Below, one piece after another: positions 37,098-45,321 of a DNA stretch of 64,000 bases (the stretch's first letter is position 1; the number at the start of each line of letters is the position of its first letter). The stretch covers positions 124,001 through 188,000 of the forward strand of contig NZ_SBHZ01000002.1 of the NCBI RefSeq assembly GCF_004521985.1, read 5' to 3'. The stretch comes from Ectopseudomonas khazarica (GTDB lineage Bacteria > Pseudomonadota > Gammaproteobacteria > Pseudomonadales > Pseudomonadaceae). The notes under the pieces were generated by a model, which had not been told where the DNA came from, made no database searches, and saw nothing but the letters and a program-made list of their open reading frames with translations. A program made the translations under genes and the position numbers.

Positions 37098-38645
37098 ATG
37101 TCCGCCTCACCCGATTTCCCGCGCCTGCAGCTGACGTCCATCAGCAAGCAGTACCCCGGCTGCCTGGCCAACGACCGCGTCGACCTGAGCATCGCCCCCG
37201 GCGAGATACGCGCCCTGCTCGGCGAGAATGGTGCCGGCAAGAGCACCCTGATGAAGATCATCTACGGCGTCACCCAGCCCAGCAACGGAGAGATTCGCTG
37301 GCAGGGTGAGGCCTTGACCATGCGCGACCCGGCCATGGCGCGCCGCCTGGGCATCGGCATGGTGTTCCAGCACTTCTCGCTGTTCGAGACCCTGAGCGTG
37401 GCCGAGAACATCGCCCTGGCGATGGGCGCGGGCGCCGGTACGCCGAAGCAGCTGGAGCCAAGGATTCGCGAGGTATCGCAGCGCTACGGCATGGCGCTGG
37501 AGCCGACGCGCCTGGTACACAGCCTGTCCATTGGCGAGCGCCAGCGGGTGGAAATCGTCCGTTGCCTGATGCAGGACATCAAGCTGCTGATCCTCGATGA
37601 GCCGACGTCGGTGCTCACCCCACAGGAGGCCGACGAGCTGTTCGTCACCCTGCGCCGCCTGGCCGCCGAGGGCTGCAGCATCCTCTTCATCAGCCACAAG
37701 CTCGGCGAGGTGCGCGCGCTGTGCCAGAGCGCCACGGTACTGCGCGGTGGGCGCGTATCCGGTCATTGCCTGCCGGCCGAGTGCAGCGATCTGCAGTTGG
37801 CGCGGCTGATGGTCGGCGACGCCGAGGGCCTGGAAAGCAGCTACGCGAAAGTCAGCGGCGGCCTGCCACGCCTGCGCGTGGATGACCTCAGCTGGCACAA
37901 CCCCGACCCGTTCGGCTGCTCGCTGCAGAACATTCACCTGGAGGTACGCTGTGGCGAGATCGTCGGTATCGCCGGGGTGGCTGGCAATGGCCAGGACGAG
38001 CTGCTCGCCCTGCTCAGCGGTGAAAGCCGCCTGCCCCGTGCCGAGCGCGAGCGCATCAGCCTCGATGCGGCGCCTGTGGCCAACCTGTACCCGGACGCAC
38101 GGCGCCAGCTGGGCCAGGCCTTCGTCCCCGCCGAACGCCTCGGCCACGGCGCGGTGCCGGAGATGAGCCTGGTCGACAACGCGCTGCTCACCGCCTTCGG
38201 CCAGGGTCTGGTCAAGGCCGGCCTGGTGCAGCGGGGCAAGGTGCATGCACTGGCCGAGGAGATCATCCGCCGCTTCGCGGTGAAGACCCCGGATGCCGAC
38301 ACGGCCGCGCGCAGCCTGTCCGGTGGCAACCTGCAGAAGTTCATCCTTGGCCGGGAAATCCTGCAACAGCCCAGGCTGCTGATCGCCGCGCACCCGACCT
38401 GGGGCGTGGACGTCGGCGCGGCCGCCGCCATCCATCGCGCGCTGATCGCCCTGCGCGATGCCGGCGCGGCGATCCTGGTGATCTCCGAAGACCTCGACGA
38501 GCTGTTCCAGATCAGCGACCGCATCGGTGCGCTGTGCAGCGGGCGCCTGTCGCCGCTGAGCGAGACCGCGCAGGTCAGTACCGTGGAAGTCGGCCGCTGG
38601 ATGGCCGGTGAATTCGATCAACCCGCCGCTGCCGCGGCCTGCTGA
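37098..38645 (+). CDS. ABC transporter ATP-binding protein (nucleoside/BMP type, two NBDs)
   Basis: This 515-residue ATPase of the sugar/nucleoside class has two fused nucleotide-binding domains. The first is complete: Walker A GENGAGKST at residues 42-50, signature LSIGERQRVE, Walker B LLILDEPTSVL. The second has a degenerate Walker A (GVAGNGQDELL) but keeps LSGGNLQKFILGRE, the normal asymmetry of this class. It powers uptake with the two permeases that follow at 11-bp and 52-bp gaps. The binding protein gene is at 44048. The order matches P. aeruginosa PA0136-PA0138. The ribosome site is weak. Confidence 0.92.
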   Translation: MSASPDFPRLQLTSISKQYPGCLANDRVDLSIAPGEIRALLGENGAGKSTLMKIIYGVTQPSNGEIRWQGEALTMRDPAMARRLGIGMVFQHFSLFETLSVAENIALAMGAGAGTPKQLEPRIREVSQRYGMALEPTRLVHSLSIGERQRVEIVRCLMQDIKLLILDEPTSVLTPQEADELFVTLRRLAAEGCSILFISHKLGEVRALCQSATVLRGGRVSGHCLPAECSDLQLARLMVGDAEGLESSYAKVSGGLPRLRVDDLSWHNPDPFGCSLQNIHLEVRCGEIVGIAGVAGNGQDELLALLSGESRLPRAERERISLDAAPVANLYPDARRQLGQAFVPAERLGHGAVPEMSLVDNALLTAFGQGLVKAGLVQRGKVHALAEEIIRRFAVKTPDADTAARSLSGGNLQKFILGREILQQPRLLIAAHPTWGVDVGAAAAIHRALIALRDAGAAILVISEDLDELFQISDRIGALCSGRLSPLSETAQVSTVEVGRWMAGEFDQPAAAAAC

Positions 38646-38655
38646 CGGAGCCGTC

Positions 38656-39759
38656 ATGCTGTTATCCCTGCAACCCCGCGGCCAGGCGTCGCGCCTCATG
38701 CTCTGGCTGTCGCCCCTGCTCGCCGCCGTGCTGACCCTGCTCAGCGGCGTGCTGCTGTTCACCCTGCTCGGGCATGACCCGCTGGAGACCCTGCACACCC
38801 TGCTGATCGCCCCGCTCAGCGACTGGTATGGCGTGTCCGAGCTGCTGGTCAAGGCGCTGCCGATCCTGCTCTGCGCCCTCGGCCTGGCCGTGGCCTATCA
38901 GGCGCGCATCTGGAACATCGGCGCCGAAGGCCAATTGCTGATGGGCGCACTGGCCGGCAGCGCCATGGCCCTGCAACTGATCGACTGGGACAGCCGCTGG
39001 GCCCTGGCTTGGGTGGTGCTCGCCGGCACCTGCGCCGGCGCGGCCTGGGCCGGGCTCACCGCGTGGCTGCGCACGCAGTTCAACGCCAACGAGATCCTCA
39101 CCAGCATCATGCTCAACTACATCGCGTTGAACCTGCTGCTGTTCTTCGTCCACGGCCCGCTGAAGGACCCGGCCGGGTTCAACTTTCCCGAGTCGGCCAT
39201 GTTCGGCGATGCCAGCCGCCTGCCGCTGCTCAGCGAGGACAGCCGCCTGCACGGTGGCCTGTACCTGGCGCTGCTGGCCCTGGTGGCGGTGTGGGTGCTG
39301 CTGCACAGGAGCTTTCTCGGTTTCCAGATCAAGGTGCTCGGCCTCGACAGCCGTGCCGCCGGCTTCGTCGGCTTTCGCGAGAAACGCCTGGTGTGGTTCG
39401 CCCTGCTGGTCAGCGGCGCGCTGGCCGGTGTGGCTGGCGTCGGTGAAGTGGCCGGCCCCATCGGCCAGCTGGTGCCGCAGGTTTCCCCCGGCTACGGCTA
39501 TGCGGCGATCACCGTAGCCTTTCTCGGCCGCCTCAACCCACTCGGCATCGTCGTCGCCAGCCTGCTGATGGCGCTGCTCTACCTGGGCGGCGAGAACGCG
39601 CAGATGAACCTCAACCTGCCGCAGGCGATCACCCAGCTGTTCCAGGGGATGATGCTGTTCTACCTGCTGGCCTGCGACGTGCTGATTCTCTACAAGCCAC
39701 GCTTCGCATGGCGCTTCAGGCTGCAGGCCACAAGCCGCAAGCAGGAGTCCGCCGCGTGA
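38656..39759 (+). CDS. ABC transporter permease (nucleoside/purine, BPD_transp_2)
   Basis: This 367-residue inner-membrane permease has an N-terminal membrane helix (LMLWLSPLLAAVLTLLSGVLL) and further helices to residue ~355. RIWNIGAEGQLLMGALAG and NEILTSIMLNYIALNLLLFF are typical of the YufP-like permease of BMP-dependent nucleoside importers. It pairs with the next permease to form the channel. ACGGAG precedes the ATG. Its C-terminus and the following gap contain a small direct-and-inverted CTTGC/GCAAG cluster like those found between many pseudomonad genes. Confidence 0.9.
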   Translation: MLLSLQPRGQASRLMLWLSPLLAAVLTLLSGVLLFTLLGHDPLETLHTLLIAPLSDWYGVSELLVKALPILLCALGLAVAYQARIWNIGAEGQLLMGALAGSAMALQLIDWDSRWALAWVVLAGTCAGAAWAGLTAWLRTQFNANEILTSIMLNYIALNLLLFFVHGPLKDPAGFNFPESAMFGDASRLPLLSEDSRLHGGLYLALLALVAVWVLLHRSFLGFQIKVLGLDSRAAGFVGFREKRLVWFALLVSGALAGVAGVGEVAGPIGQLVPQVSPGYGYAAITVAFLGRLNPLGIVVASLLMALLYLGGENAQMNLNLPQAITQLFQGMMLFYLLACDVLILYKPRFAWRFRLQATSRKQESAA

Positions 39760-39811
39760 CCTACCTCCATCCTTCTTTTTCTTGCCGCTTGCAGCTTGAG
39801 GCGTGACGCAT

Positions 39812-40738
39812 ATGGATCTCGACCTGTTGACCAATATCTTCTACGCCATGGTGCGCACCGGCACGCCGCTGCTGCTGGTGGCCCTCGGCGAGCTGGTGTG
39901 CGAGAAGAGCGGCGTGCTCAACCTCGGCCAGGAAGGCATGATGCTGTTCGGCGCGGTGATCGGTTTCATCGTCGCGCTGAGCACCGGCAGCCTGTGGCTG
40001 GGCGTGCTGCTGGCGATCGCCGCCGGCATGCTGCTGTCACTGCTGTTCGCCGCCGTGGCGCTGGGCTTCAACGCCAACCAGGTGGCCACCGGCCTGGCGC
40101 TGACCATCTTCGGCGTCGGCCTGTCCACCTTCGTCGGCGCCGCCTGGGTCGGCAAGCCGCTGTCCGGTTTCGAGCCCATCGTCATCCCGCTGCTGGCGGA
40201 CATTCCGCTGGTCGGGCGCATGCTGTTCGCCCAGGACGTGCTGATCTACCTGTCGTTCGCCCTCTTCGCCCTGGTCACCTGGGTGCTGCTGAAAAGCCGC
40301 ATCGGCCTGATCATCCAGGCTGTCGGCGAAAACCCGGACGCCGCCAGTGCCATGGGCCTGCCGGTGCTGCGCGTGCGCACCCTGGCGGTACTGTTCGGCG
40401 GCGCCATGGCCGGCCTGGCGGGCGGCTACCTGTCGTTGGCCTACACGCCGATGTGGGCGGAGAACATGACCGCCGGCCGTGGCTGGATCGCCCTGGCGCT
40501 GGTGGTGTTCGCCAGCTGGCGGGTCCTGCGCGTGCTGCTCGGCGCCTACCTGTTCGGCCTGGCCAGCATCCTCCACCTGGTGGCACAGGGCATCGGCCTG
40601 TCGATCCCCTCCAACCTGCTGGCCATGCTGCCCTACGTCGCCACCATCGTGGTGCTGGTGCTGCTCTCGCGCGATGCGATCAAGACCCGGCTGTACGCAC
40701 CGGTATCGCTGGGCCAGCCCTGGCAGCCGGGACATTGA
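39812..40738 (+). CDS. ABC transporter permease (nucleoside/purine, second subunit)
   Basis: This 308-residue permease of the YufQ-like type has KSGVLNLGQEGMMLFGAVIGF near residue 30, the conserved cytosolic loop AVGENPDAASAMGLPVLRVR, and about nine membrane helices. ATG 39812 is chosen over GTG 39803 because TTGAGGCG lies at better distance. It is the last gene of the importer operon; a REP element follows the stop. Together with the ATPase and first permease it makes a complete core, lacking only the binding protein encoded 3.3 kb downstream. Confidence 0.9.
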   Translation: MDLDLLTNIFYAMVRTGTPLLLVALGELVCEKSGVLNLGQEGMMLFGAVIGFIVALSTGSLWLGVLLAIAAGMLLSLLFAAVALGFNANQVATGLALTIFGVGLSTFVGAAWVGKPLSGFEPIVIPLLADIPLVGRMLFAQDVLIYLSFALFALVTWVLLKSRIGLIIQAVGENPDAASAMGLPVLRVRTLAVLFGGAMAGLAGGYLSLAYTPMWAENMTAGRGWIALALVVFASWRVLRVLLGAYLFGLASILHLVAQGIGLSIPSNLLAMLPYVATIVVLVLLSRDAIKTRLYAPVSLGQPWQPGH

Positions 40739-40748
40739 AACCAATGAA

Positions 40749-40822
40749 TCGCGGCTGAAGCCGTTCCTGCACGATCAGTGCGGCGTCTGGAAGCGGCTTC
40801 GTGGGAGGGGCTTCAGCCGCGA
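40749..40822. repeat. REP pair upstream of the RAYT gene (family A)
   Basis: TCGCGGCTGAAGCCGTTCCTGC is followed after ~30 bases by the inverse GTGGGAGGGGCTTCAGCCGCGA. The pair is the typical REP doublet layout, 50 bases before the transposase-like gene. Confidence 0.85.
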
Positions 40823-40873
40823 CCAGAGGTTTTCAGGTATACCTTTGTCATACCCTGAACAGGAGGCAAAGGA

Positions 40874-41323
40874 ATGCCCCACTCAGCCCGTTTGCGCAAC
40901 GGCCGGGTCTCGGAAATCCAGCGTATCTATCTACTCACCGCCACGACCGAAAACCGCAAGATGCTATTCTCGGACCTCACTGTTGGTCGGCTCGTCGTTG
41001 CCGAGCTGAGAGCCGCTCAGCAAGATGGACTCGCCGACTCTCTGGCCTGGGTCCTCATGCCCGATCACCTGCACTGGCTGATCGTCTTGAAGCAGGGCTC
41101 ACTCAGCGATTTGATGCGCCGCATCAAGGGACGCAGCGCCAAGCGCGTCAATGCACTGTCCGGCCAACAGGGAAGGCTCTGGCAGGATGGCTTCCATGAT
41201 CGAGCGCTGCGCCGTGAGGAAGACATTCTGCCGGCCGCGCGTTACATCGTCGCCAATCCATTGCGGGCAGGCCTGGTCAACCGAGTGGGCGACTACCCGC
41301 TATGGGATTCGGTGTGGCTCTGA
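40874..41323 (+). CDS. REP-associated tyrosine transposase (RAYT)
   Basis: This 149-residue Y1/HUH nuclease related to IS200/IS605 transposases has the metal-binding HUH motif in WVLMPDHLHWLI. The nucleophile Tyr is expected in AARYIVANPLRAGLV. RAYTs are domesticated, single-copy enzymes that cut REP sequences and are thought to spread them. REP sequences flank the gene on both sides (40749-40822 and 41335-41360) in inverted orientation, and more copies lie within 7 kb. GGAGGCAAAGGA precedes the ATG. It is not a classic insertion sequence. Confidence 0.9.
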   Translation: MPHSARLRNGRVSEIQRIYLLTATTENRKMLFSDLTVGRLVVAELRAAQQDGLADSLAWVLMPDHLHWLIVLKQGSLSDLMRRIKGRSAKRVNALSGQQGRLWQDGFHDRALRREEDILPAARYIVANPLRAGLVNRVGDYPLWDSVWL

Positions 41324-41334
41324 GCTTCGGAGGG

Positions 41335-41360
41335 TCGCGGCTGAAGCCCCTCCCACAAGA
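41335..41360. repeat. REP downstream of the RAYT gene (family A)
   Basis: GTCGCGGCTGAAGCCCCTCC continues with CACAAG. It is the inverse of the REP ending at 40822, so the RAYT gene is bracketed by inverted REPs. Confidence 0.85.
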
Positions 41361-41379
41361 GCAGTGCCAATCCGTGGCA

Positions 41380-41784
41380 TCAGGCCTGCTGCGACATGAC
41401 CGGCCACAGCTGTGCGACTGCCCAGGCCAGTTCGAAGAACAGGAAGATCGCGATCAGTGGTGTAGCGCCGTGCACCAGCGCGTAGATCTGCCAGGTGGAG
41501 AACAGCACGCGCCCCGCCCCGTCGTAGCGGCCGAATACCGCCTGCGGGTCACGGATGCGCAGCACCGACCAGACGCAGACGATCGAGCCCATGAGGTTGG
41601 CCAGCAACAGGTGCATCGGCTCGAACGGCGGCAGCGCGCCGGGCAGGCCAAGGCCCTGGTGCAGGGCCTGCAGCAGGCCGTGCAGGGCCATGAAGCTCCA
41701 GGGCGTGACGAAGGCGGCGGTCACCAGCAGGTCATACCAGCCACCGGCGCGTACCAGCCGGCGATAGTTTTCGGGCGTCCACAT
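41380..41784 (-). CDS. Four-helix membrane protein under MerR-type promoter
   Basis: This 134-residue inner-membrane protein (MWTPENYRRLVRAGGWYDLL...) has four hydrophobic segments: about 20-45, 60-80, 95-110 and 112-132. No Cys or His clusters suggest metal transport. GGAG eight bases before MWTPEN sets the start; MIGALP six codons upstream lacks one. Its promoter region holds an extended-spacer MerR-type promoter and it diverges from a merR gene, so it is the likely target. Function is unknown; four-helix DoxX/BphX-like topology is suggested by size only. Confidence 0.7.
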   Translation of the reverse strand: MWTPENYRRLVRAGGWYDLLVTAAFVTPWSFMALHGLLQALHQGLGLPGALPPFEPMHLLLANLMGSIVCVWSVLRIRDPQAVFGRYDGAGRVLFSTWQIYALVHGATPLIAIFLFFELAWAVAQLWPVMSQQA

Positions 41785-41815
41785 GGGTAATGCTCCAATC
41801 ATTCAGGGAGCACTC

Positions 41816-41847
41816 AGGCTAAAGCCTGGAGTATGCTCCAAGGTCAA
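41816..41847 (-). promoter_or_regulatory. MerR-type promoter/operator
   Basis: On the minus strand TTGACC (-35, 41847-41842) and TAGCCT (-10, 41821-41816) are 20 bases apart. The spacer holds the dyad CCTTGGAGCATACTCCAGG. Long spacers with such a dyad are the hallmark of MerR-activated promoters. It points to the membrane protein gene. Confidence 0.75.
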
Positions 41848-41866
41848 CCCCCACCGAGTGCCGAGC

Positions 41867-42217
41867 ATGCGTATCGGAGAATTGGCCGCAGCCTGTGAAG
41901 TGAGCCGTGACACGCTGCGTTTCTACGAACAGCGCGGGCTGATCGCCGCACGCCGCAATGACAACGGTTACCGCGACTACCCGGCCGAAACGGCGCAGCT
42001 GGTCACCTATATCCGCACGGCCCAGCGCCTGGGATTCAGCCTCGGCGAGATCGGCAGCCACATCGGCGAGCTGTGGCAGGCCAGTGACCCGGACCAGGCC
42101 GTCACCCGGCTGCTGCAGGACAAGCTGGCGTTGATCGAGCAGCGCATCGAGGAGTTGCAGCACCTGCGCGGCGAGCTTCAGCAGCGCCTGGCCACCACCT
42201 GCCCGTTGCGCCGCTGA
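41867..42217 (+). CDS. MerR family transcriptional regulator
   Basis: This 116-residue regulator has an N-terminal winged helix-turn-helix (MRIGELAAACEVSRDTLRFYEQRGLI; RDYPAETAQLVTYIRTAQRLGFSL). A dimerising coiled coil follows (LLQDKLALIEQRIEELQHLR). The short C-terminus (LATTCPLRR) has a single Cys and lacks the paired cysteines of CueR, CadR or MerR, so it is probably not a classic metal sensor. It diverges from the four-helix membrane protein gene over a MerR-type operator. The start at 41867 fits the family N-terminus exactly. Confidence 0.88.
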   Translation: MRIGELAAACEVSRDTLRFYEQRGLIAARRNDNGYRDYPAETAQLVTYIRTAQRLGFSLGEIGSHIGELWQASDPDQAVTRLLQDKLALIEQRIEELQHLRGELQQRLATTCPLRR

Positions 42218-42350
42218 CAGGCGGGACGCATTGCATGCTGACCCGAAAGTCAGCTATCGTCGCCGCACGTCGCGCGCGACGCACCTGGATCAGCAGACAG
42301 GGTCAACACTGAGCTGGCTTACCTGAAATCAACCTCAGAGGAGCCACTCA

Positions 42351-43706
42351 ATGGCTGCTACCCGTATCTGGATCAAGACTCCCCTCGCCATCTTCACCGC
42401 CAACGACCTGGACGCCAGTGGCGGCCTGGTGGTCGAAAACGGTCGCATCGTCGAACTGCTCGGCGCCGGCCAGCAGCCCGCAGGGCCCTGCCAGCAGGTG
42501 TTCGATGCGCGCGAGCACGTCGTGCTGCCCGGCCTGGTCAACACCCACCATCACTTCTACCAGACCCTCACCCGCGCCTGGGCGCCGGTGGTCAACCAGC
42601 CGCTGTTTCCCTGGCTGAAGACGCTCTACCCGGTGTGGGCACGCCTCACCCCGGAGAAGCTCGCCCTGGCCAGCAAGGTGGCCCTGGCCGAACTGCTGCT
42701 GTCGGGCTGCAGCACAGCGGCCGATCACCACTACCTGTTCCCCGGTGGCCTGGAGAACGCCATCGACGTGCAGGTCGAAGCCGTGCGCGAGCTGGGCATG
42801 CGCGCCATGCTCACCCGTGGCTCGATGAGCCTGGGCGAGGCCGATGGCGGCCTGCCGCCGCAGCAGACGGTGCAGCAGGGCGAGGTGATCCTGGCGGACA
42901 GCCAGCGCCTGATCGGCCAGTACCACGAGCGCGGCGATGGCGCGCAGATCCAGATCGCCCTGGCGCCCTGCTCGCCCTTCTCGGTGACCCAGGACATCAT
43001 GCGCCAGAGCGCCCAGCTCGCCGATGAGCTGGACGTGCGCCTGCACACCCACCTGGCGGAAACCCTCGACGAGGAAGACTTCTGCCTGCAGCGCTTCGGC
43101 CTGCGCACCGTGGACTACCTGGACAGCGTCGGCTGGCTCGGCCCGCGCACCTGGCTGGCCCATGGCATCCACTTCAACCCGGACGAGATCGCCCGCCTCG
43201 GCGCCGCCGGCACCGGTATCTGCCATTGCCCCAGCTCCAACATGCGCCTGGCCTCGGGCATCTGCCCCAGCGTGGAACTGCAGGCCGCCGGCGCGCCACT
43301 GGGCCTGGGCGTCGACGGCTCGGCCTCCAACGATGCCTCGAACATGATCCTCGAAGCGCGCCAGGCGCTGTATATCCAGCGCCTGCGCTACGGGGCCGAG
43401 CAGATCACCCCGCAGCGCGTGCTCGGCTGGGCGAGCAAGGGTTCGGCGCAACTGCTGGGACGCAGCGACATCGGCGAACTGGCAGTGGGCAAGCAGGCCG
43501 ACCTGGCGCTGTTCAAGCTCGACGAGCTGCGCTTCTCCGGCAGCCATGACCCGCTCTCCGCCCTGCTGCTGTGCGGCGCCGACCGCGCCGACCGGATGAT
43601 GATCGGCGGCACCTGGCGGGTCGTCGACGGGCAGATCGAAGGCCTGGACGTGGCGCAACTGATCGCCGACCACCGCCAGGCGGCGCGCGAGCTGATCGCC
43701 GGCTGA
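42351..43706 (+). CDS. 8-oxoguanine deaminase
   Basis: This 451-residue amidohydrolase has the metal-site HxH in VNTHHHFYQTLTRAW (about residue 65), HTHLAET, HGIHFNPDEI and the Asp of VDGSASNDASNM. These fit the cytosine-deaminase-like group characterised as 8-oxoguanine deaminase in Pseudomonas (PA0142 is the P. aeruginosa counterpart, in the same neighbourhood). It would convert 8-oxoguanine to urate and ammonia, linking damaged-base salvage to nitrogen supply. AGAGGAG precedes the ATG. Isoguanine or other oxopurines are possible side substrates. Confidence 0.88.
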   Translation: MAATRIWIKTPLAIFTANDLDASGGLVVENGRIVELLGAGQQPAGPCQQVFDAREHVVLPGLVNTHHHFYQTLTRAWAPVVNQPLFPWLKTLYPVWARLTPEKLALASKVALAELLLSGCSTAADHHYLFPGGLENAIDVQVEAVRELGMRAMLTRGSMSLGEADGGLPPQQTVQQGEVILADSQRLIGQYHERGDGAQIQIALAPCSPFSVTQDIMRQSAQLADELDVRLHTHLAETLDEEDFCLQRFGLRTVDYLDSVGWLGPRTWLAHGIHFNPDEIARLGAAGTGICHCPSSNMRLASGICPSVELQAAGAPLGLGVDGSASNDASNMILEARQALYIQRLRYGAEQITPQRVLGWASKGSAQLLGRSDIGELAVGKQADLALFKLDELRFSGSHDPLSALLLCGADRADRMMIGGTWRVVDGQIEGLDVAQLIADHRQAARELIAG

Positions 43707-43765
43707 CCTCGTCTTCACAGGCGGGGTCGCAGCCGGCGATACCCGGCCCTCATGCCATGGGGCCA

Positions 43766-43843
43766 GTCGCGGCCGAAGCCCCTCCCACGCGGCCCCTCCC
43801 ACAAGAACAGCGCCACCCTGTGGGAGGGGCGTTCGCCACGACC
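43766..43843. repeat. REP cluster (family A)
   Basis: GTCGCGGCCGAAGCCCCTCC, then CCCCTCCCACAAG, then the inverse GTGGGAGGGGCGTTCGCCACGAC. Three half elements are packed in 78 bases; the last is a diverged copy. Confidence 0.8.
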
Positions 43844-43972
43844 ATCGTGTCCTCCATGCGAGGCTGGCGCGACGCACCACAACACGACATGCACGCCTGC
43901 CACGCACCAATACGGCTCCGGCGTCGGGCCTGGCGCGCGGGGGAAACGCCACCACCTCCGCTATTTGTCCTG

Positions 43973-43990
43973 TTGGTCAGCTTTTTGCAG
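43973..43990 (+). promoter_or_regulatory. Sigma54 promoter of the BMP binding-protein gene
   Basis: TTGGTCAGCTTTTTGCA has GG (43975-43976) and GC (43987-43988) ten bases apart. It shares sixteen of eighteen bases with the site at 26701-26718. The predicted start is near 44000, 48 bases before the ATG. Confidence 0.75.
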
Positions 43991-44047
43991 TCATGGGATC
44001 AGCCAACCAACGGCCATCCCAATACCAAGACTGGAGCTCCACCCACC

Positions 44048-45130
44048 ATGTTCGAGAAGAGCAAGAAACCGCTGCTGCGCACCCTCGTCGCCGCCCTCGG
44101 CTTTGGCGCCATGCTCAGTGCTTCCGCCGCCGATCCGCTGAAGGTCGGCTTCGTCTACATCGGCCCCATCGGCGACCATGGCTGGACCTATCAGCACGAG
44201 CAGGGCCGGCAGATGCTGATCAAGGAACTCGGCGACAAGGTCACCACCAGCTTCGTCGAGAACGTGCCGGAAGGCGCCGACGCCGAACGCGTGATTCGCA
44301 ACATGGCCAAGGGTGGCTTCGACCTGATCTTCACCACCTCCTTCGGCTACATGAACCCGACGATCAAGGTGGCCAAGCAATTCCCCAAGGTGACCTTCGA
44401 ACACGCCACCGGCTACAAGCAGGACAAGAACGTCGGCACCTACCTGTCGCGCTCCTATGAAGGCCGCTACGTCGGCGGCTTCCTCGCGGCGAAGATGACC
44501 AAGACCAAGAAGGTCGGCTATATCGCCTCCTTCCCGATTCCCGAGGTGATCCGCGACATCAACGCCATCCAGCTGGCCCTGGACAAGTACAACCCGGGCA
44601 CCGAGATCAAGGTGGTGTGGGTCAACACCTGGTTCGATCCGGGCAAGGAATCCGATGCCGCCAACGCGCTGATCGATCAGGGCGTGGACGTGCTGTTCCA
44701 GCACACCGACAGCCCGGCGCCGATCCAGACCGCCGAGCGCCGTGGGGTCTACTCCGTGGGCTACGCCTCGGACATGGCCCACTTCGGACCCAAGGCCGTG
44801 CTCACCTCCATCGTCAACGACTGGGGCCCGCACTACGTGAAATCCGCCCAGGCGGTGATCGACGGCACCTGGCAGCCTCAGGACTTCTGGGGCGGCCTGG
44901 CCGAGGACACCATCGAGCTTCCTATCAGTGACCTGGTGCCGGCCGACGTGAAGAGCGAAGCCGAGCAGATCATCGCCGACATCCGCAGCGGCGCGTTCCA
45001 CCCCTTCACCGGCCCGATCAAGGACCAGAGCGGCGCGGTGCGCATCGCCGAAGGCGTGAGTGCAAGCAACGCCGAGCTGGCCTCGATGAACTACTACGTG
45101 GAAAACGTGAAGGCCGAACTGCCCAAGTAA
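44048..45130 (+). CDS. BMP family ABC transporter substrate-binding protein (purine/nucleoside)
   Basis: This 360-residue periplasmic binding protein has signal MFEKSKKPLLRTLVAALGFG ending at ASAAD, without a lipobox, so it is soluble. The mature start LKVGFVYIGPIGDHGWTYQHEQGR is the BMP/PnrA-type ligand-binding strand. DLIFTTSFGYMNPTIKVAKQFP, GKESDAANALIDQGVDVLFQHTDS and SVGYASDMAHFGP follow. BMP proteins of this class bind purine nucleosides or bases. It should feed the importer at 37098-40738 although encoded apart, with its own sigma54 promoter. A GCCTGCGGC hairpin follows the stop. Confidence 0.9.
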   Translation: MFEKSKKPLLRTLVAALGFGAMLSASAADPLKVGFVYIGPIGDHGWTYQHEQGRQMLIKELGDKVTTSFVENVPEGADAERVIRNMAKGGFDLIFTTSFGYMNPTIKVAKQFPKVTFEHATGYKQDKNVGTYLSRSYEGRYVGGFLAAKMTKTKKVGYIASFPIPEVIRDINAIQLALDKYNPGTEIKVVWVNTWFDPGKESDAANALIDQGVDVLFQHTDSPAPIQTAERRGVYSVGYASDMAHFGPKAVLTSIVNDWGPHYVKSAQAVIDGTWQPQDFWGGLAEDTIELPISDLVPADVKSEAEQIIADIRSGAFHPFTGPIKDQSGAVRIAEGVSASNAELASMNYYVENVKAELPK

Positions 45131-45142
45131 GCACTCGCCACG

Positions 45143-45164
45143 GCCTGCGGCACCCGCCGCAGGC
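45143..45164 (+). terminator. Hairpin after the binding-protein gene
   Basis: A perfect 9-bp stem, GCCTGCGGC / GCCGCAGGC, with ACCC loop and no T tract. It is a possible weak terminator or mRNA-end stabiliser. Confidence 0.5.
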
Positions 45165-45321
45165 ATCGCGGCCGAGGCAGACACCTCAGCCACGACGACT
45201 CGACCACCACCGATGCCGTCCCTGCCGATCTTCGGCAGAACCGCATCCAGGGGATCTCGTACGAGGTCCTTTTTCGCTGCCCTGGGTACGAGAAGACTCG
45301 CAGCAACTCCCCGGAGCCTTT

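Larger units (their letters stand above)
43707..44047. other. 341-bp intergenic region with REPs and sigma54 promoter
   Basis: The region holds REP copies at 43766-43788 and 43794-43843, two GCACCA NtrC-type half-sites (43874-43879 and 43904-43909), and a sigma54 promoter at 43973-43990. No coding sequence is supported. Confidence 0.55.

Noticed and set aside
40749..41360. A complete IS200/IS605 insertion sequence
   Set aside because: The nuclease is flanked by REPs rather than IS ends, no accessory tnpB or target duplication is seen, and the protein fits the single-copy RAYT class.
45270..45288. A fourth sigma54 promoter before the 2OG oxygenase gene (GGTCCTTTTTCGC)
   Set aside because: The GG and GC dinucleotides are nine, not ten, bases apart, which sigma54 does not normally tolerate.
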